Assembly: GCA_031287505.1 (NCBI GenBank)
Contig: JAITSW010000223.1
Coordinates: forward strand, 1 to 7,480
Reading direction: 5' to 3'
DNA length: 7,480 nt
Source of the DNA: Propionibacteriaceae bacterium
GTDB taxonomy: Bacteria > Actinomycetota > Actinomycetes > Propionibacteriales > Propionibacteriaceae
A program made the position numbers and the translations under genes. Shown piece after piece: positions 1 through 5,698 of the stretch (positions are counted from its first letter, which is position 1; every line of letters begins with the position of its first letter). The notes under the pieces are model-generated. The model ran no database searches and was not told the origin of the DNA. It saw only the letters and a list, made by a program, of their open reading frames with translations.

Positions 1-407
1 CGCTCCTGGGTTTTTGAACTCATAGTGTTGAACTTGTTTTTCACCTCTGCCATGGCGGGTTTACCGTTTGCGCCGAACGGGCCAAAGTGTTCCAAGTCGA
101 CTACACCGCCGGACTTGCCCGTCGAATTCCAACCCGGGAGTTTGCCGATAAGCTCTTGGTGGAAGTCCCCCACGGCGTTGGTCAGAGACTTGTTAATCTG
201 CCTTTGAATCTCGACTGGGAACCAATCCTCAATTGATATGCGCATATGGGTGGCTTCAAAAAGCGCTGCAAACGGATCAATAACATTCTTGTGGATGTCA
301 TGGTTTTGACGCGCGGCGTCCACTCGCGCGAGTAATCTCGACACAGCCCCTTCGAGCACGTCGTCTGAGAAGAAGTCTATGCCGTAGCTATACGAAGGGT
401 GGCTCAC
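1..407 (-). CDS. Type II restriction endonuclease, Eco47II family (N-terminal part; cut by window edge)
   Basis: This is the first 135 codons, plus two bases, of a minus-strand gene whose 3' end lies beyond base 1. The reading frame is open from the GTG at 407-405 to the edge, with an in-frame TAG just upstream (bases 423-421). The residues resemble what I know of the Eco47II endonuclease family (RE_Eco47II; GGNCC cutters): YGIDFFSDD near residue 8, NVIDPF at 41-46, EIQRQINKS at 66-74, GDFHQEL at 80-86 and NSTGKSGGVVDLEHFGPFG at 94-112. AEVKNKFNTM at 120-129 looks like the E-x-K half of a PD-(D/E)xK nuclease site (E121, K123), with D104 as the probable partner. It would cut unmethylated GGNCC DNA. 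It is divergent to the methyltransferase. No Shine-Dalgarno sequence precedes the GTG; the start is chosen because the family-like region begins about 8 residues in and no other in-frame start lies upstream. Family is fairly sure; exact specificity is inferred. Confidence 0.85.
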   Translation of the reverse strand, partial: MSHPSYSYGIDFFSDDVLEGAVSRLLARVDAARQNHDIHKNVIDPFAALFEATHMRISIEDWFPVEIQRQINKSLTNAVGDFHQELIGKLPGWNSTGKSGGVVDLEHFGPFGANGKPAMAEVKNKFNTMSSKTQE

Positions 408-452
408 GGAGCCAGGGTACTAGAATCCGCCGGCTGCCCGTCGATTTATTCT

Positions 453-478
453 ATAACCATTGCCTATGCAGTGGTTAT
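453..478. promoter_or_regulatory. 26-bp imperfect palindrome at the restriction-modification junction (candidate operator)
   Basis: The outer arms are ATAACCA (453-459) and TGGTTAT (472-478). Inside them TGC (461-463) pairs with GCA (468-470) around a central TA (465-466). Eleven of 13 symmetric pairs match; only 460/471 and 464/467 fail. The right arm contains the A and T of the methyltransferase ATG at 477. On the minus strand a TAGAAT box (453-448) that could be the -10 of the endonuclease gene abuts the left arm. A protein bound here would therefore block initiation of the methyltransferase and probably also affect the endonuclease promoter. The likeliest binder is the HTH domain of the methyltransferase itself. 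The palindrome is directly visible; the binder is inferred. Confidence 0.65.
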
Positions 479-1772
479 GGAATATACTCAAAGGGTGAAC
501 CTCGTCTCGATATCAGAAGCTGCCGCCCAAGCCAACGTGTCTATCGATACTTTGCGCCGATGGGATAAGGGGGGGATTCTCCGGGCAGTTCGAGACAGCA
601 GGGGCGCGCGTCACTTCAACCTCGATGAGGTTTTGCGGTTACAAGCCAAGAAGACCAGTAGGGCGAAAAGCGGGCTCGAACGGAACTTCGTTATCCATCA
701 GGATTCTGAGGCAAACGGGTATAAGTCTATTGACTTGTTTGCCGGGGCGGGAGGCACTGCCCTGGGGCTCTCCCATGCGGGGTTTGAACACATTCTCCTC
801 TCCGAACTCGATCCCCATGCGGTTCAAACGCTTAGCGGAAATAGGCCAAATTGGCATATTATTTCGGGGGATGTGGCAGGAATTGACTTTTCCGGGTATA
901 GAGGAAGAGTCGACTTAGTCGAAGGCGGATTTCCCTGTCAGGCATTTAGCTATGCCGGGCATTCCAGAGGATTCGCCGATACGCGGGGAACGCTGTTTTT
1001 TGAATTTGCCCGCGCAGTCGCAGAGGCCATGCCAAAGGTGTTCATCGGAGAGAATGTACGGGGTCTGTTGCGACACGACGGGGGACGCACACTGCAGACG
1101 ATGATGAGAACTCTAGGCTCGATTACAGACGGAGAATCGGGAGTCGGGTACCGCATCGCCTATCGCGTAGTGCGAGCCCAATATCACGACGTCCCCCAAA
1201 AACGCGAGCGTCTTATCATCATGGGTGTTCGGGAAGATGTTGGACGTAAGGTGTATTTCCCCAAAGAGAGGGACTACATCGTATCTCTTTGGGACGCGAT
1301 TGGAGATAAGCCGGAATCTGAGGGGCAACAGTATCCGCAAAGGAAGAAGGAGATCCTGGATTTGGTCCCGCCTGGAGGATACTGGCGCAATCTGCCAGAT
1401 CATCTTCAGCGAGAGTATCTTGGCGGCTCCTACCATCTTTCCGGTGGAAAGACCGGCATGGCGAGAAGGCTTTCGTGGGATGAGCCGTCGCTGACCCTCA
1501 CGTGTTCCCCAGCACAAAAGCAGACCGAACGCTGTCATCCTGATCAGACTCGTCCCCTCAATGTGCGGGAATATGCGCGGATTCAGACTTTTCCCGACGA
1601 CTGGAGGTTTTTCGGCGGGCTATCCTCCGCCTACAAGCAAATTGGAAACGCGGTTCCGGTAAATCTGGGGTATTTCCTTGGAAAGTGCAGCCAAGCGGTT
1701 TTAGATGGCGGGGTATCAGATTCCACCGCAGAATTTGCCGAGGAGGCAAAAGCGTCAGAGTATTTCGGGTGA
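477..1772 (+). CDS. DNA (cytosine-5) methyltransferase with N-terminal MerR-like HTH, probable GGNCC specificity
   Basis: This 431-aa protein transfers a methyl group from S-adenosylmethionine to C5 of cytosine and would protect host DNA from the divergent endonuclease. The C5-methyltransferase motifs are in canonical order: motif I DLFAGAGG (86-93), motif IV GGFPCQ with catalytic C154, motif VI GENV (191-194), motif VIII QKRER (241-245), target-recognition region about 255-355 (including GMARRLSWDEPSLTLTCSP), motif IX REYARIQTFPDDW (364-376) and motif X QIGNAVPVN (388-396). The recognition region resembles GGNCC enzymes from memory. Residues 8-55 (SISEAAAQANVSIDTLRRWD and on) form a MerR/excisionase-like helix-turn-helix not needed for catalysis. 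The ATG at 477 is preferred to an in-frame GTG at 399, which would overlap the endonuclease start and adds a tail unlike the family. No ribosome binding site precedes 477, so a leaderless mRNA is possible, with TATGCA at 465-470 as -10. AGA/AGG codons are frequent, unlike the glp genes. Confidence 0.94.
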   Translation: MEYTQRVNLVSISEAAAQANVSIDTLRRWDKGGILRAVRDSRGARHFNLDEVLRLQAKKTSRAKSGLERNFVIHQDSEANGYKSIDLFAGAGGTALGLSHAGFEHILLSELDPHAVQTLSGNRPNWHIISGDVAGIDFSGYRGRVDLVEGGFPCQAFSYAGHSRGFADTRGTLFFEFARAVAEAMPKVFIGENVRGLLRHDGGRTLQTMMRTLGSITDGESGVGYRIAYRVVRAQYHDVPQKRERLIIMGVREDVGRKVYFPKERDYIVSLWDAIGDKPESEGQQYPQRKKEILDLVPPGGYWRNLPDHLQREYLGGSYHLSGGKTGMARRLSWDEPSLTLTCSPAQKQTERCHPDQTRPLNVREYARIQTFPDDWRFFGGLSSAYKQIGNAVPVNLGYFLGKCSQAVLDGGVSDSTAEFAEEAKASEYFG

Positions 1773-1804
1773 CCGATGGAAGACTAGTCCTCGGTTAAAC
1801 TGAA

Positions 1805-1835
1805 CGGTGCTGCCGGAATCACCCCGACAGCACCG
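1805..1835 (-). terminator. Hairpin between convergent genes, probable glpFK terminator
   Basis: CGGTGCTG (1805-1812) pairs with CAGCACCG (1828-1835). After one C/A mismatch a further CGG/CCG pairing (1814-1816 with 1824-1826) closes a 7-nt loop, giving 11 pairs. Read on the minus strand the stem is followed by TTCAGTTTAA, a weak U-rich tail. On the plus strand the following bases are not T-rich. It therefore most likely ends transcription from glpFK, though it may also slow transcription leaving the methyltransferase. It lies 33 nt past the methyltransferase stop and 90 nt past the glpK stop. Confidence 0.6.
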
Positions 1836-1925
1836 CACTTCAAGGAGTTATGTCCTCATCTGCTCGGACATTTCGCTCCCCTCAGACTTCTCTTTCGCGG
1901 AATAAGCTCGAGCGCGAACTCGCCC

Positions 1926-3455
1926 TCACTCCACAACGTCGTCGTCTACCCAATCTAGGGTCTTAGTCACAGCCTTCTTCCAGTTGCGGTAGAGGCGGGC
2001 TCGCTCAGACTCGTCGGCCTGCGGCGTCCAGCGCTTGGCTTCTGCCCAGTTGTCGATGACATCCTGTTCGCCTTGCCAATAACCAACGGCAATACCGGCT
2101 GCATAGGCAGCGCCAAGAGCAGTGGTCTCGGCGACGACCGGCAAGATAACCGGAACGCCAACCTGATCGGCCTGGAACTGCATCAAGGTGTTGTTGGCAC
2201 ACATGCCGCCATCGACCTTGAGGGCTGCCAGCGTCACGCCGGAGTCGGCTTCCATAGCGTCGAGAACTTCGCGGGTCTGGTAAGCGGTGGCTTCCAGCAC
2301 TGCCCGGGCCAGGTGGCCCTTGTTCACGTAGCGGGTAAGGCCGACAATGGCACCGCGGGCGTCCGTCCGCCAATAGGGGGCGAAAAGACCTGAGAAGGCC
2401 GGCACGAAGTAGGCGCCGCCGTTGTCTTCGACGGAGTTTGCCAACTCTTCGATCTCCGGAGCAGCCGAGATCATCTTCAGATTGTCGCGTAGCCACTGAA
2501 CGAGTGAACCGGTAACGGCAATCGAACCTTCGAGGGCGTAAATCGGATCCTGGTCACCGATCTTGTAGCACAGGGTGGTCAGCAGGCCATTCTTGGAGGG
2601 AATGATCTCCTTGCCGGTGTTCATGATCATGAAGCAGCCGGTGCCATAGGTGTTCTTCGCCATGCCGGGCTCGAAAGCAGCCTGGCCGAAGGTGGCGGCC
2701 TGCTGGTCGCCCAAGTCGCCCGCAATTGGGACGCCCTGTAGCAAACCTTCGGGACGGCCATAGCCATAGACCTCAGAGGAGGACTTGATCTCGGGGAGCA
2801 TCGACAGCGGGATGGTCAGATCAGCTGCGATAGCCGGATCCCAAGCCAGAGTCTTCAGATCCATCATCAGGGTGCGGGAAGCGTTGGTTACGTCGGTAAT
2901 ATGCGCACCGCCATTCACACCGCCAGTGAGGTTCCAGATTACCCAGGTGTCCATGTTGCCGAAGATGAGCTTGCCAGCCTCGGCATCTTCGCGAGCACCC
3001 GGAACGTTGTCCAAGACCCACTTGACCTTTGGCCCGGAGAAGTAGGTGGCTAACGGGAGGCCGACCTTCTCCTTGTACTTGTCGCCACCAGTTTCGAGGT
3101 CGCCGCCGGCCAAAGACGTGATGATCTCAATGGTGCGGGTGTCTTGCCAGACGATGGCGTTGTAGACTGGCTGGCCGGTTTCTCTGTTCCACACCAAGGC
3201 GGTTTCACGCTGGTTGGTGACGCCAACTGCCGCGAGGCTGTCTTTGTTGATTTGAGCCTTAGCGAGAGCTTCGGCAACGACCTCACGGACGTTCTCCCAG
3301 ATTTCGACGGCGTTGTGCTCTACCCAGCCGGCCTTCGGGAAAATCTGCTCATGTTCTTTTTGTCCGACCGAAACGATCTTGCCCTCATGGTTGAAGACGA
3401 TTGCGCGGGAACTCGTGGTCCCCTGATCGATAGCCAGAATGTACTTGTCCGTCAT
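1926..3455 (-). CDS. glpK: Glycerol kinase
   Basis: This 509-aa FGGY-family carbohydrate kinase phosphorylates glycerol with ATP to sn-glycerol 3-phosphate in the cytoplasm, trapping glycerol brought in by GlpF. The N-terminal phosphate loop DQGTTSSRA is at 10-18. Glycerol-contact residues align with the E. coli enzyme at R83/E84, Y138 and D250 (in GDQQA, the catalytic base). FGGY signature 1 is [13 protein letters not shown] (138-150) and signature 2 spans about 368-388 ([20 protein letters not shown]). [10 protein letters not shown] (413-422) is the usual C-terminal motif. Length is typical. The segment before the GDQQA motif (228-246) has no histidine, so the HPr phosphorylation site known in Firmicutes GlpK seems absent. 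The ATG at 3455 has a good Shine-Dalgarno, GGAAGGA (3467-3461), 5 nt away. It lies 123 bp downstream of glpF on the same strand, probably in one transcript. No frameshift or missing active-site residue is seen. Confidence 0.98.
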   Translation of the reverse strand: MTDKYILAIDQGTTSSRAIVFNHEGKIVSVGQKEHEQIFPKAGWVEHNAVEIWENVREVVAEALAKAQINKDSLAAVGVTNQRETALVWNRETGQPVYNAIVWQDTRTIEIITSLAGGDLETGGDKYKEKVGLPLATYFSGPKVKWVLDNVPGAREDAEAGKLIFGNMDTWVIWNLTGGVNGGAHITDVTNASRTLMMDLKTLAWDPAIAADLTIPLSMLPEIKSSSEVYGYGRPEGLLQGVPIAGDLGDQQAATFGQAAFEPGMAKNTYGTGCFMIMNTGKEIIPSKNGLLTTLCYKIGDQDPIYALEGSIAVTGSLVQWLRDNLKMISAAPEIEELANSVEDNGGAYFVPAFSGLFAPYWRTDARGAIVGLTRYVNKGHLARAVLEATAYQTREVLDAMEADSGVTLAALKVDGGMCANNTLMQFQADQVGVPVILPVVAETTALGAAYAAGIAVGYWQGEQDVIDNWAEAKRWTPQADESERARLYRNWKKAVTKTLDWVDDDVVE

Positions 3456-3498
3456 TTGTGTCCTTCCACATCTTTGTGATTGTTGGTTTTTCTAGGTG

Positions 3499-3534
3499 AA
3501 TGTGCGAACCGACCGCGAAGCCGGTCCGCACATT
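3499..3534. promoter_or_regulatory. Long inverted repeat / hairpin in the glpF-glpK spacer
   Basis: AATGTGCG (3499-3506) is perfectly complementary to CGCACATT (3527-3534). After one mismatch ACCG (3508-3511) pairs with CGGT (3522-3525), leaving a 10-nt loop. In glpFK mRNA this would be a stable 12-bp stem about 45 nt ahead of the glpK start. No T-run follows on the minus strand, so it does not look like a standard terminator. An RNA-processing or stability element that sets the GlpF:GlpK ratio, a Rho-type pause site or a protein-binding dyad all remain possible. Confidence 0.5.
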
Positions 3535-3542
3535 GGGTTGTT

Positions 3543-3557
3543 CCTTGGTTACCAAGG
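3543..3557. repeat. 15-bp odd-centred palindrome just after glpF
   Basis: CCTTGGT (3543-3549) and ACCAAGG (3551-3557) are exact reverse complements around a single central T. The site is 21 nt past the glpF stop codon and separate from the larger dyad at 3499-3534. As RNA it would form only a 6-bp stem with a 3-nt loop, and no T-tract follows on the minus strand. A DNA-binding site is as likely as a hairpin. The function is not known. Confidence 0.4.
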
Positions 3558-3578
3558 CTGGGGTATGACTTGCAGAGC

Positions 3579-4328
3579 CTAGAGCAGGATGCCAGCAGTA
3601 ACACCGGCGATGACACCGCCGAGGATCGGGCCAACGACCGGAACCCAGGAGTATGCCCAGTCGGAGTCGCCCTTATTCGGAATCGGGGCGACGGCGTGCC
3701 AGATGCGGGGGCCAAGATCACGGGCCGGGTTGAGCGCGTATCCGGTTGGGCCGCCGAGAGAGACGCCGAGTACCAAGATCAAGAACGCGACTGCCAGCGC
3801 TCCGAGCGGGCCCAGGGTTCCGCCTTCCCACTTGCCAAAGCCGATGACGACGAAGACCAACACGAAAGTGGCGATGACTTCGGTGACGACATTCCAGCCG
3901 TAACTGCGGATAGCCGGGCCGGTGGAGTACACGCCAAGCTTGGAGCCTTCCGGCTGGTCAATGTCGAATTGCTTCTTATAGGCCAACCACGCCAGGGCGG
4001 CACCGATGAAAGCGCCAATGAACTGGGCGGCAATGTAGGTTCCGATGGACGCGGCATCCACTGGAACACCCGCAACGAACTCAGGATTTGGAGAGCCAAT
4101 CTTGGATACTGCTAGACCTAACGTTACTGCGGGATTCAGGTGGCCGCCGGAGCGCAGCGAAACAATAACGCCGGAGAACACGGCGAATGCCCAGCCGAAG
4201 GTTATGACTAGCCAGCCAGAGTCTTTGGCCTTACTGCCGTTGAAGCTTACGGCACAGCAGACGCCAGCACCGAGAAGGATCAGCAGTGCTGTGCCGACGA
4301 TCTCGGATAAAAAAATAGTACCTAACAC
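3579..4328 (-). CDS. glpF: Glycerol uptake facilitator (aquaglyceroporin, MIP family)
   Basis: This 249-aa inner-membrane channel lets glycerol enter by facilitated diffusion. Both MIP half-helix motifs are present: HLNPAVT (N65-A67) and ALNPARDLGP (N200-A202). The arginine R203 is followed by D204, the NPARD form typical of glycerol channels rather than water-only aquaporins. Selectivity-filter positions appear as W46, Y197 and R203 by comparison with E. coli GlpF. Six hydrophobic segments are evident, roughly 5-25, 38-58, 95-115, 146-164, 174-192 and 228-248. The start is the GTG at 4328; an in-frame TGA lies three codons upstream, so nothing earlier is possible. A weak GGAAAG precedes it at about 11 nt. 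It is the first gene of glpF-glpK and is divergent from the SorC-type regulator. Confidence 0.96.
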   Translation of the reverse strand: MLGTIFLSEIVGTALLILLGAGVCCAVSFNGSKAKDSGWLVITFGWAFAVFSGVIVSLRSGGHLNPAVTLGLAVSKIGSPNPEFVAGVPVDAASIGTYIAAQFIGAFIGAALAWLAYKKQFDIDQPEGSKLGVYSTGPAIRSYGWNVVTEVIATFVLVFVVIGFGKWEGGTLGPLGALAVAFLILVLGVSLGGPTGYALNPARDLGPRIWHAVAPIPNKGDSDWAYSWVPVVGPILGGVIAGVTAGILL

Positions 4329-4343
4329 GGTTACTCACTTTCC

Positions 4344-4357
4344 GACACTTGTGTGTC
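4344..4357. promoter_or_regulatory. Small hairpin in the glpF leader
   Basis: GACAC (4344-4348) and GTGTC (4353-4357) pair around a 4-nt loop. On the minus strand this stem ends directly before the GGAAAG that serves as the weak ribosome binding site of glpF, so it could affect translation. Five base pairs is short and the pairing may be chance. Confidence 0.25.
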
Positions 4358-4361
4358 AGTT

Positions 4362-4378
4362 GGGCGCACTAGGGCGCA
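4362..4378. repeat. 7-bp direct repeat with 10-bp period upstream of glpF
   Basis: GGGCGCA occurs at 4362-4368 and again at 4372-4378, separated by CTA. The copies are one helical turn apart, an arrangement used by some transcription activators. It is 34-50 nt upstream of the glpF start. No other copy was noticed near the regulator or glpA. Confidence 0.3.
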
Positions 4379-4387
4379 GGGTTGTTT

Positions 4388-4397
4388 CTCTCGAGAG
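4388..4397. repeat. 10-bp palindrome in the glpF-regulator spacer
   Basis: CTCTCGAGAG is an exact 10-bp palindrome 60-69 nt upstream of the glpF start. Its role is unknown. Palindromes of this length occur by chance fairly often, so this rests only on its place in a promoter region. Confidence 0.25.
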
Positions 4398-4411
4398 CAT
4401 GAACTCTTCCG

Positions 4412-4422
4412 ATTGTCACAAT
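4412..4422. promoter_or_regulatory. 11-bp odd-centred palindrome in the glpF-regulator spacer
   Basis: ATTGT (4412-4416) and ACAAT (4418-4422) flank a central C. It is about 84-94 nt upstream of glpF and 152-162 nt upstream of the regulator, where an operator for either promoter could sit. It contains a TGTGA half on the minus strand but lacks the second half of a CRP/GlxR site. Confidence 0.3.
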
Positions 4423-4511
4423 GAGGCAATCAAAGGGGTGGTCTAATCCCCTTGCTTGCCAGTAGCTAGCATGCTCTGCTCCCACGCAAAATATGCATCA
4501 CTTGGTTCATC

Positions 4512-4541
4512 TTGCCGATACTGCATGTCGTTCGCTAGTCT
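4512..4541 (+). promoter_or_regulatory. Candidate promoter of the SorC-type regulator gene
   Basis: A -35-like TTGCCG (4512-4517) and a -10-like TAGTCT (4536-4541) are 18 bp apart. Transcription would begin near 4548, inside the palindrome at 4544-4557 and about 26 nt before the ATG. Match quality is modest; the neat placement of the palindrome over the predicted start supports the call. Confidence 0.3.
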
Positions 4542-4543
4542 GC

Positions 4544-4557
4544 TGCACATATGTGCA
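4544..4557. promoter_or_regulatory. Perfect 14-bp palindrome before the regulator gene (candidate operator)
   Basis: TGCACATATGTGCA is a perfect palindrome ending 16 nt before the regulator's ATG and covering its predicted transcription start. That is a classic position for autorepression. The adjacent SorC/DeoR-type protein is the natural candidate binder. Binding is inferred. Confidence 0.55.
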
Positions 4558-4573
4558 ATTAAGGACGGTTCCA

Positions 4574-5530
4574 ATGTACGCAAAGTATGAAGAAATGTAC
4601 CAAGCCGCCACTAGGTACTATGTACAGGGCGAGACAATGGAGTCGATCGCCCATCAGTTGCAGCTTTCAAGATCTTCTGTTTCGCGCCTGCTCAAGGAAG
4701 CGCGGGAAACTGGGCTAGTTCGCATCAGCCTTGCCGACCACATCGGCTCGCAATCGCCACTGGCCGCTACCCTCGCTGAGGCGTTCAACATCAGGGTTCA
4801 CTTGGTGTGGGTACGGGAAAACTCTAACGAGAATTACAGATTGGAGCAGGTGGCCCGCCTGGCCGGACGCTTGCTTACCGATTCCGTTGCCGACCATGAG
4901 CTCATTGGCGTCGCTTGGGGGGTGACGGTTCAGGCGGTGGTGAAACATTTGGGCTTCCGACCGCTCGTTGATTCCACCGTAGTGCAGATCAATGGCGGCG
5001 CTTCGCTGCTCGGCACGGGCATCCCGTATATCGGCGACATCATGCAAGCTGTCGGAGACGCTTTCGATTCCCGGGTAGTGCTGTTCCCCCTGCCGGCCTT
5101 CTTCGACAATCCCGATACGAAGGACGCCATGTGGAAGGAGAGTTCGGTGAGAACCATTCGCGATCTGCATTCTCGGCTCGATATTGCCATCTTCGGCGTC
5201 GGCTGTGTGAATGCCCGGGTGCCGTCTCGGGTCTATAGCGGCGGCTACATCGACCCGGAGTCGATGCGGCAACTCAGCGCCGATGGCGTTGTGGGTGATG
5301 TTTGCACCGTGCTTTTGCGGCAAAACGGTTCTTGGCAAGATATTGACCTCAATCGCCGAGCCTCGGGTATGACCCCCGCAGAACTGCGCCGTATCCCAAG
5401 GAGGCTCTGTGTGGCAGCCGATCCGTCCCGTGCCGCCGCGATCTTAGGCGCCCTTCGAGCCGGCACGGTCACAGACCTGATTCTTGACGAGGGCACAGCC
5501 AGATCAGTGGTGGATCTCGCCAAGCTCTGA
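4574..5530 (+). CDS. SorC/DeoR-type sugar-binding transcriptional regulator of the glp genes
   Basis: This 318-aa cytoplasmic regulator has an N-terminal helix-turn-helix (about 14-50: YYVQGETMESIAHQLQLSRS, then SVSRLLKEARETGLV) and a sugar-binding/phosphosugar effector domain (about 58-318, PF04198-like). Typical family elements are IGVAWG (111-116), VVQINGG (136-142), IFGVGC (206-211), SGGYID (222-227) and the C-terminal VAADPSRAAAILGALRAG (280-297) and LILDEGTA (302-309). The family controls carbohydrate operons by binding phosphorylated intermediates; glycerol 3-phosphate or dihydroxyacetone phosphate would fit here, but that is inference. The ATG at 4574 has AAGGACG at 4561-4567 and fits the family's N-terminus. 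An upstream in-frame ATG at 4493 would translate through the palindrome and putative promoter and adds a cysteine-rich tail with no family match. It sits between divergent glpFK and downstream glpA, so it probably controls both. Confidence 0.93.
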   Translation: MYAKYEEMYQAATRYYVQGETMESIAHQLQLSRSSVSRLLKEARETGLVRISLADHIGSQSPLAATLAEAFNIRVHLVWVRENSNENYRLEQVARLAGRLLTDSVADHELIGVAWGVTVQAVVKHLGFRPLVDSTVVQINGGASLLGTGIPYIGDIMQAVGDAFDSRVVLFPLPAFFDNPDTKDAMWKESSVRTIRDLHSRLDIAIFGVGCVNARVPSRVYSGGYIDPESMRQLSADGVVGDVCTVLLRQNGSWQDIDLNRRASGMTPAELRRIPRRLCVAADPSRAAAILGALRAGTVTDLILDEGTARSVVDLAKL

Positions 5531-5698
5531 TTGCTGCCTGGGCGAAAAGCTCAACCCCCGAGGCCGGTCATGCACGAATGCCAATTCTACTGTGGGAAAA
5601 AGTGCCAGACGGCCTGACAACGTACTGTTAGTGGAGGTGTTTGTGCGCTTGGCTTTTGCTTGAGTCGCACTTACCCGGTTGGGGACAAGGAGGTTGCT
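5531..5698. other. Spacer between the regulator gene and glpA
   Basis: This 168-bp gap holds no clear gene, no strong terminator and no convincing promoter. A CTGACA (5615-5620) could serve as a -35 but lacks a good -10 partner. The clearest structure is GTGCG (5643-5647) with CGCAC (5666-5670), a 5-bp inverted repeat with an 18-nt spacer. The first arm coincides with a possible six-codon leader ORF. The length suggests separate or modulated expression of glpA rather than tight coupling to the regulator. Confidence 0.35.
5687..5693 (+). promoter_or_regulatory. Ribosome binding site that sets the glpA start
   Basis: AAGGAGG lies 5 nt upstream of the in-frame TTG at 5699. The longer in-frame alternative, the TTG at 5660, has no comparable site, so this one decides the start. 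Confidence 0.85.

Noticed and set aside
25..207. 60-codon plus-strand frame at the window start
   Set aside because: It is antisense to the Eco47II-family endonuclease, whose motifs are on the minus strand.
399..476. Upstream GTG extension of the methyltransferase
   Set aside because: It overlaps the endonuclease start, crosses the palindrome, has no ribosome binding site and adds residues not expected of the family.
1773..1794. Possible terminator directly after the methyltransferase
   Set aside because: CCGA-GG can pair with CC-TCGG only with a bulge, giving six pairs and no T-run; too weak to call.
1850..1966. 38-codon plus-strand ORF with AAGGAG just upstream
   Set aside because: The Shine-Dalgarno is only 2 nt from the ATG, the ORF runs antisense into glpK, and its arginine/serine-rich product has no family likeness.
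3480..4115. 211-codon open frame on the plus strand opposite glpF
   Set aside because: It is a shadow of glpF and the glpF-glpK spacer, very charged and without a recognisable motif.
4412..4422. CRP/GlxR-type binding site upstream of glpF
   Set aside because: Only one TGTGA half is present; the second half at the required spacing is missing.
4493..4573. Upstream ATG extension of the SorC-type regulator
   Set aside because: It would translate the palindrome and likely promoter; the ATG at 4574 has a ribosome binding site and fits the family N-terminus.
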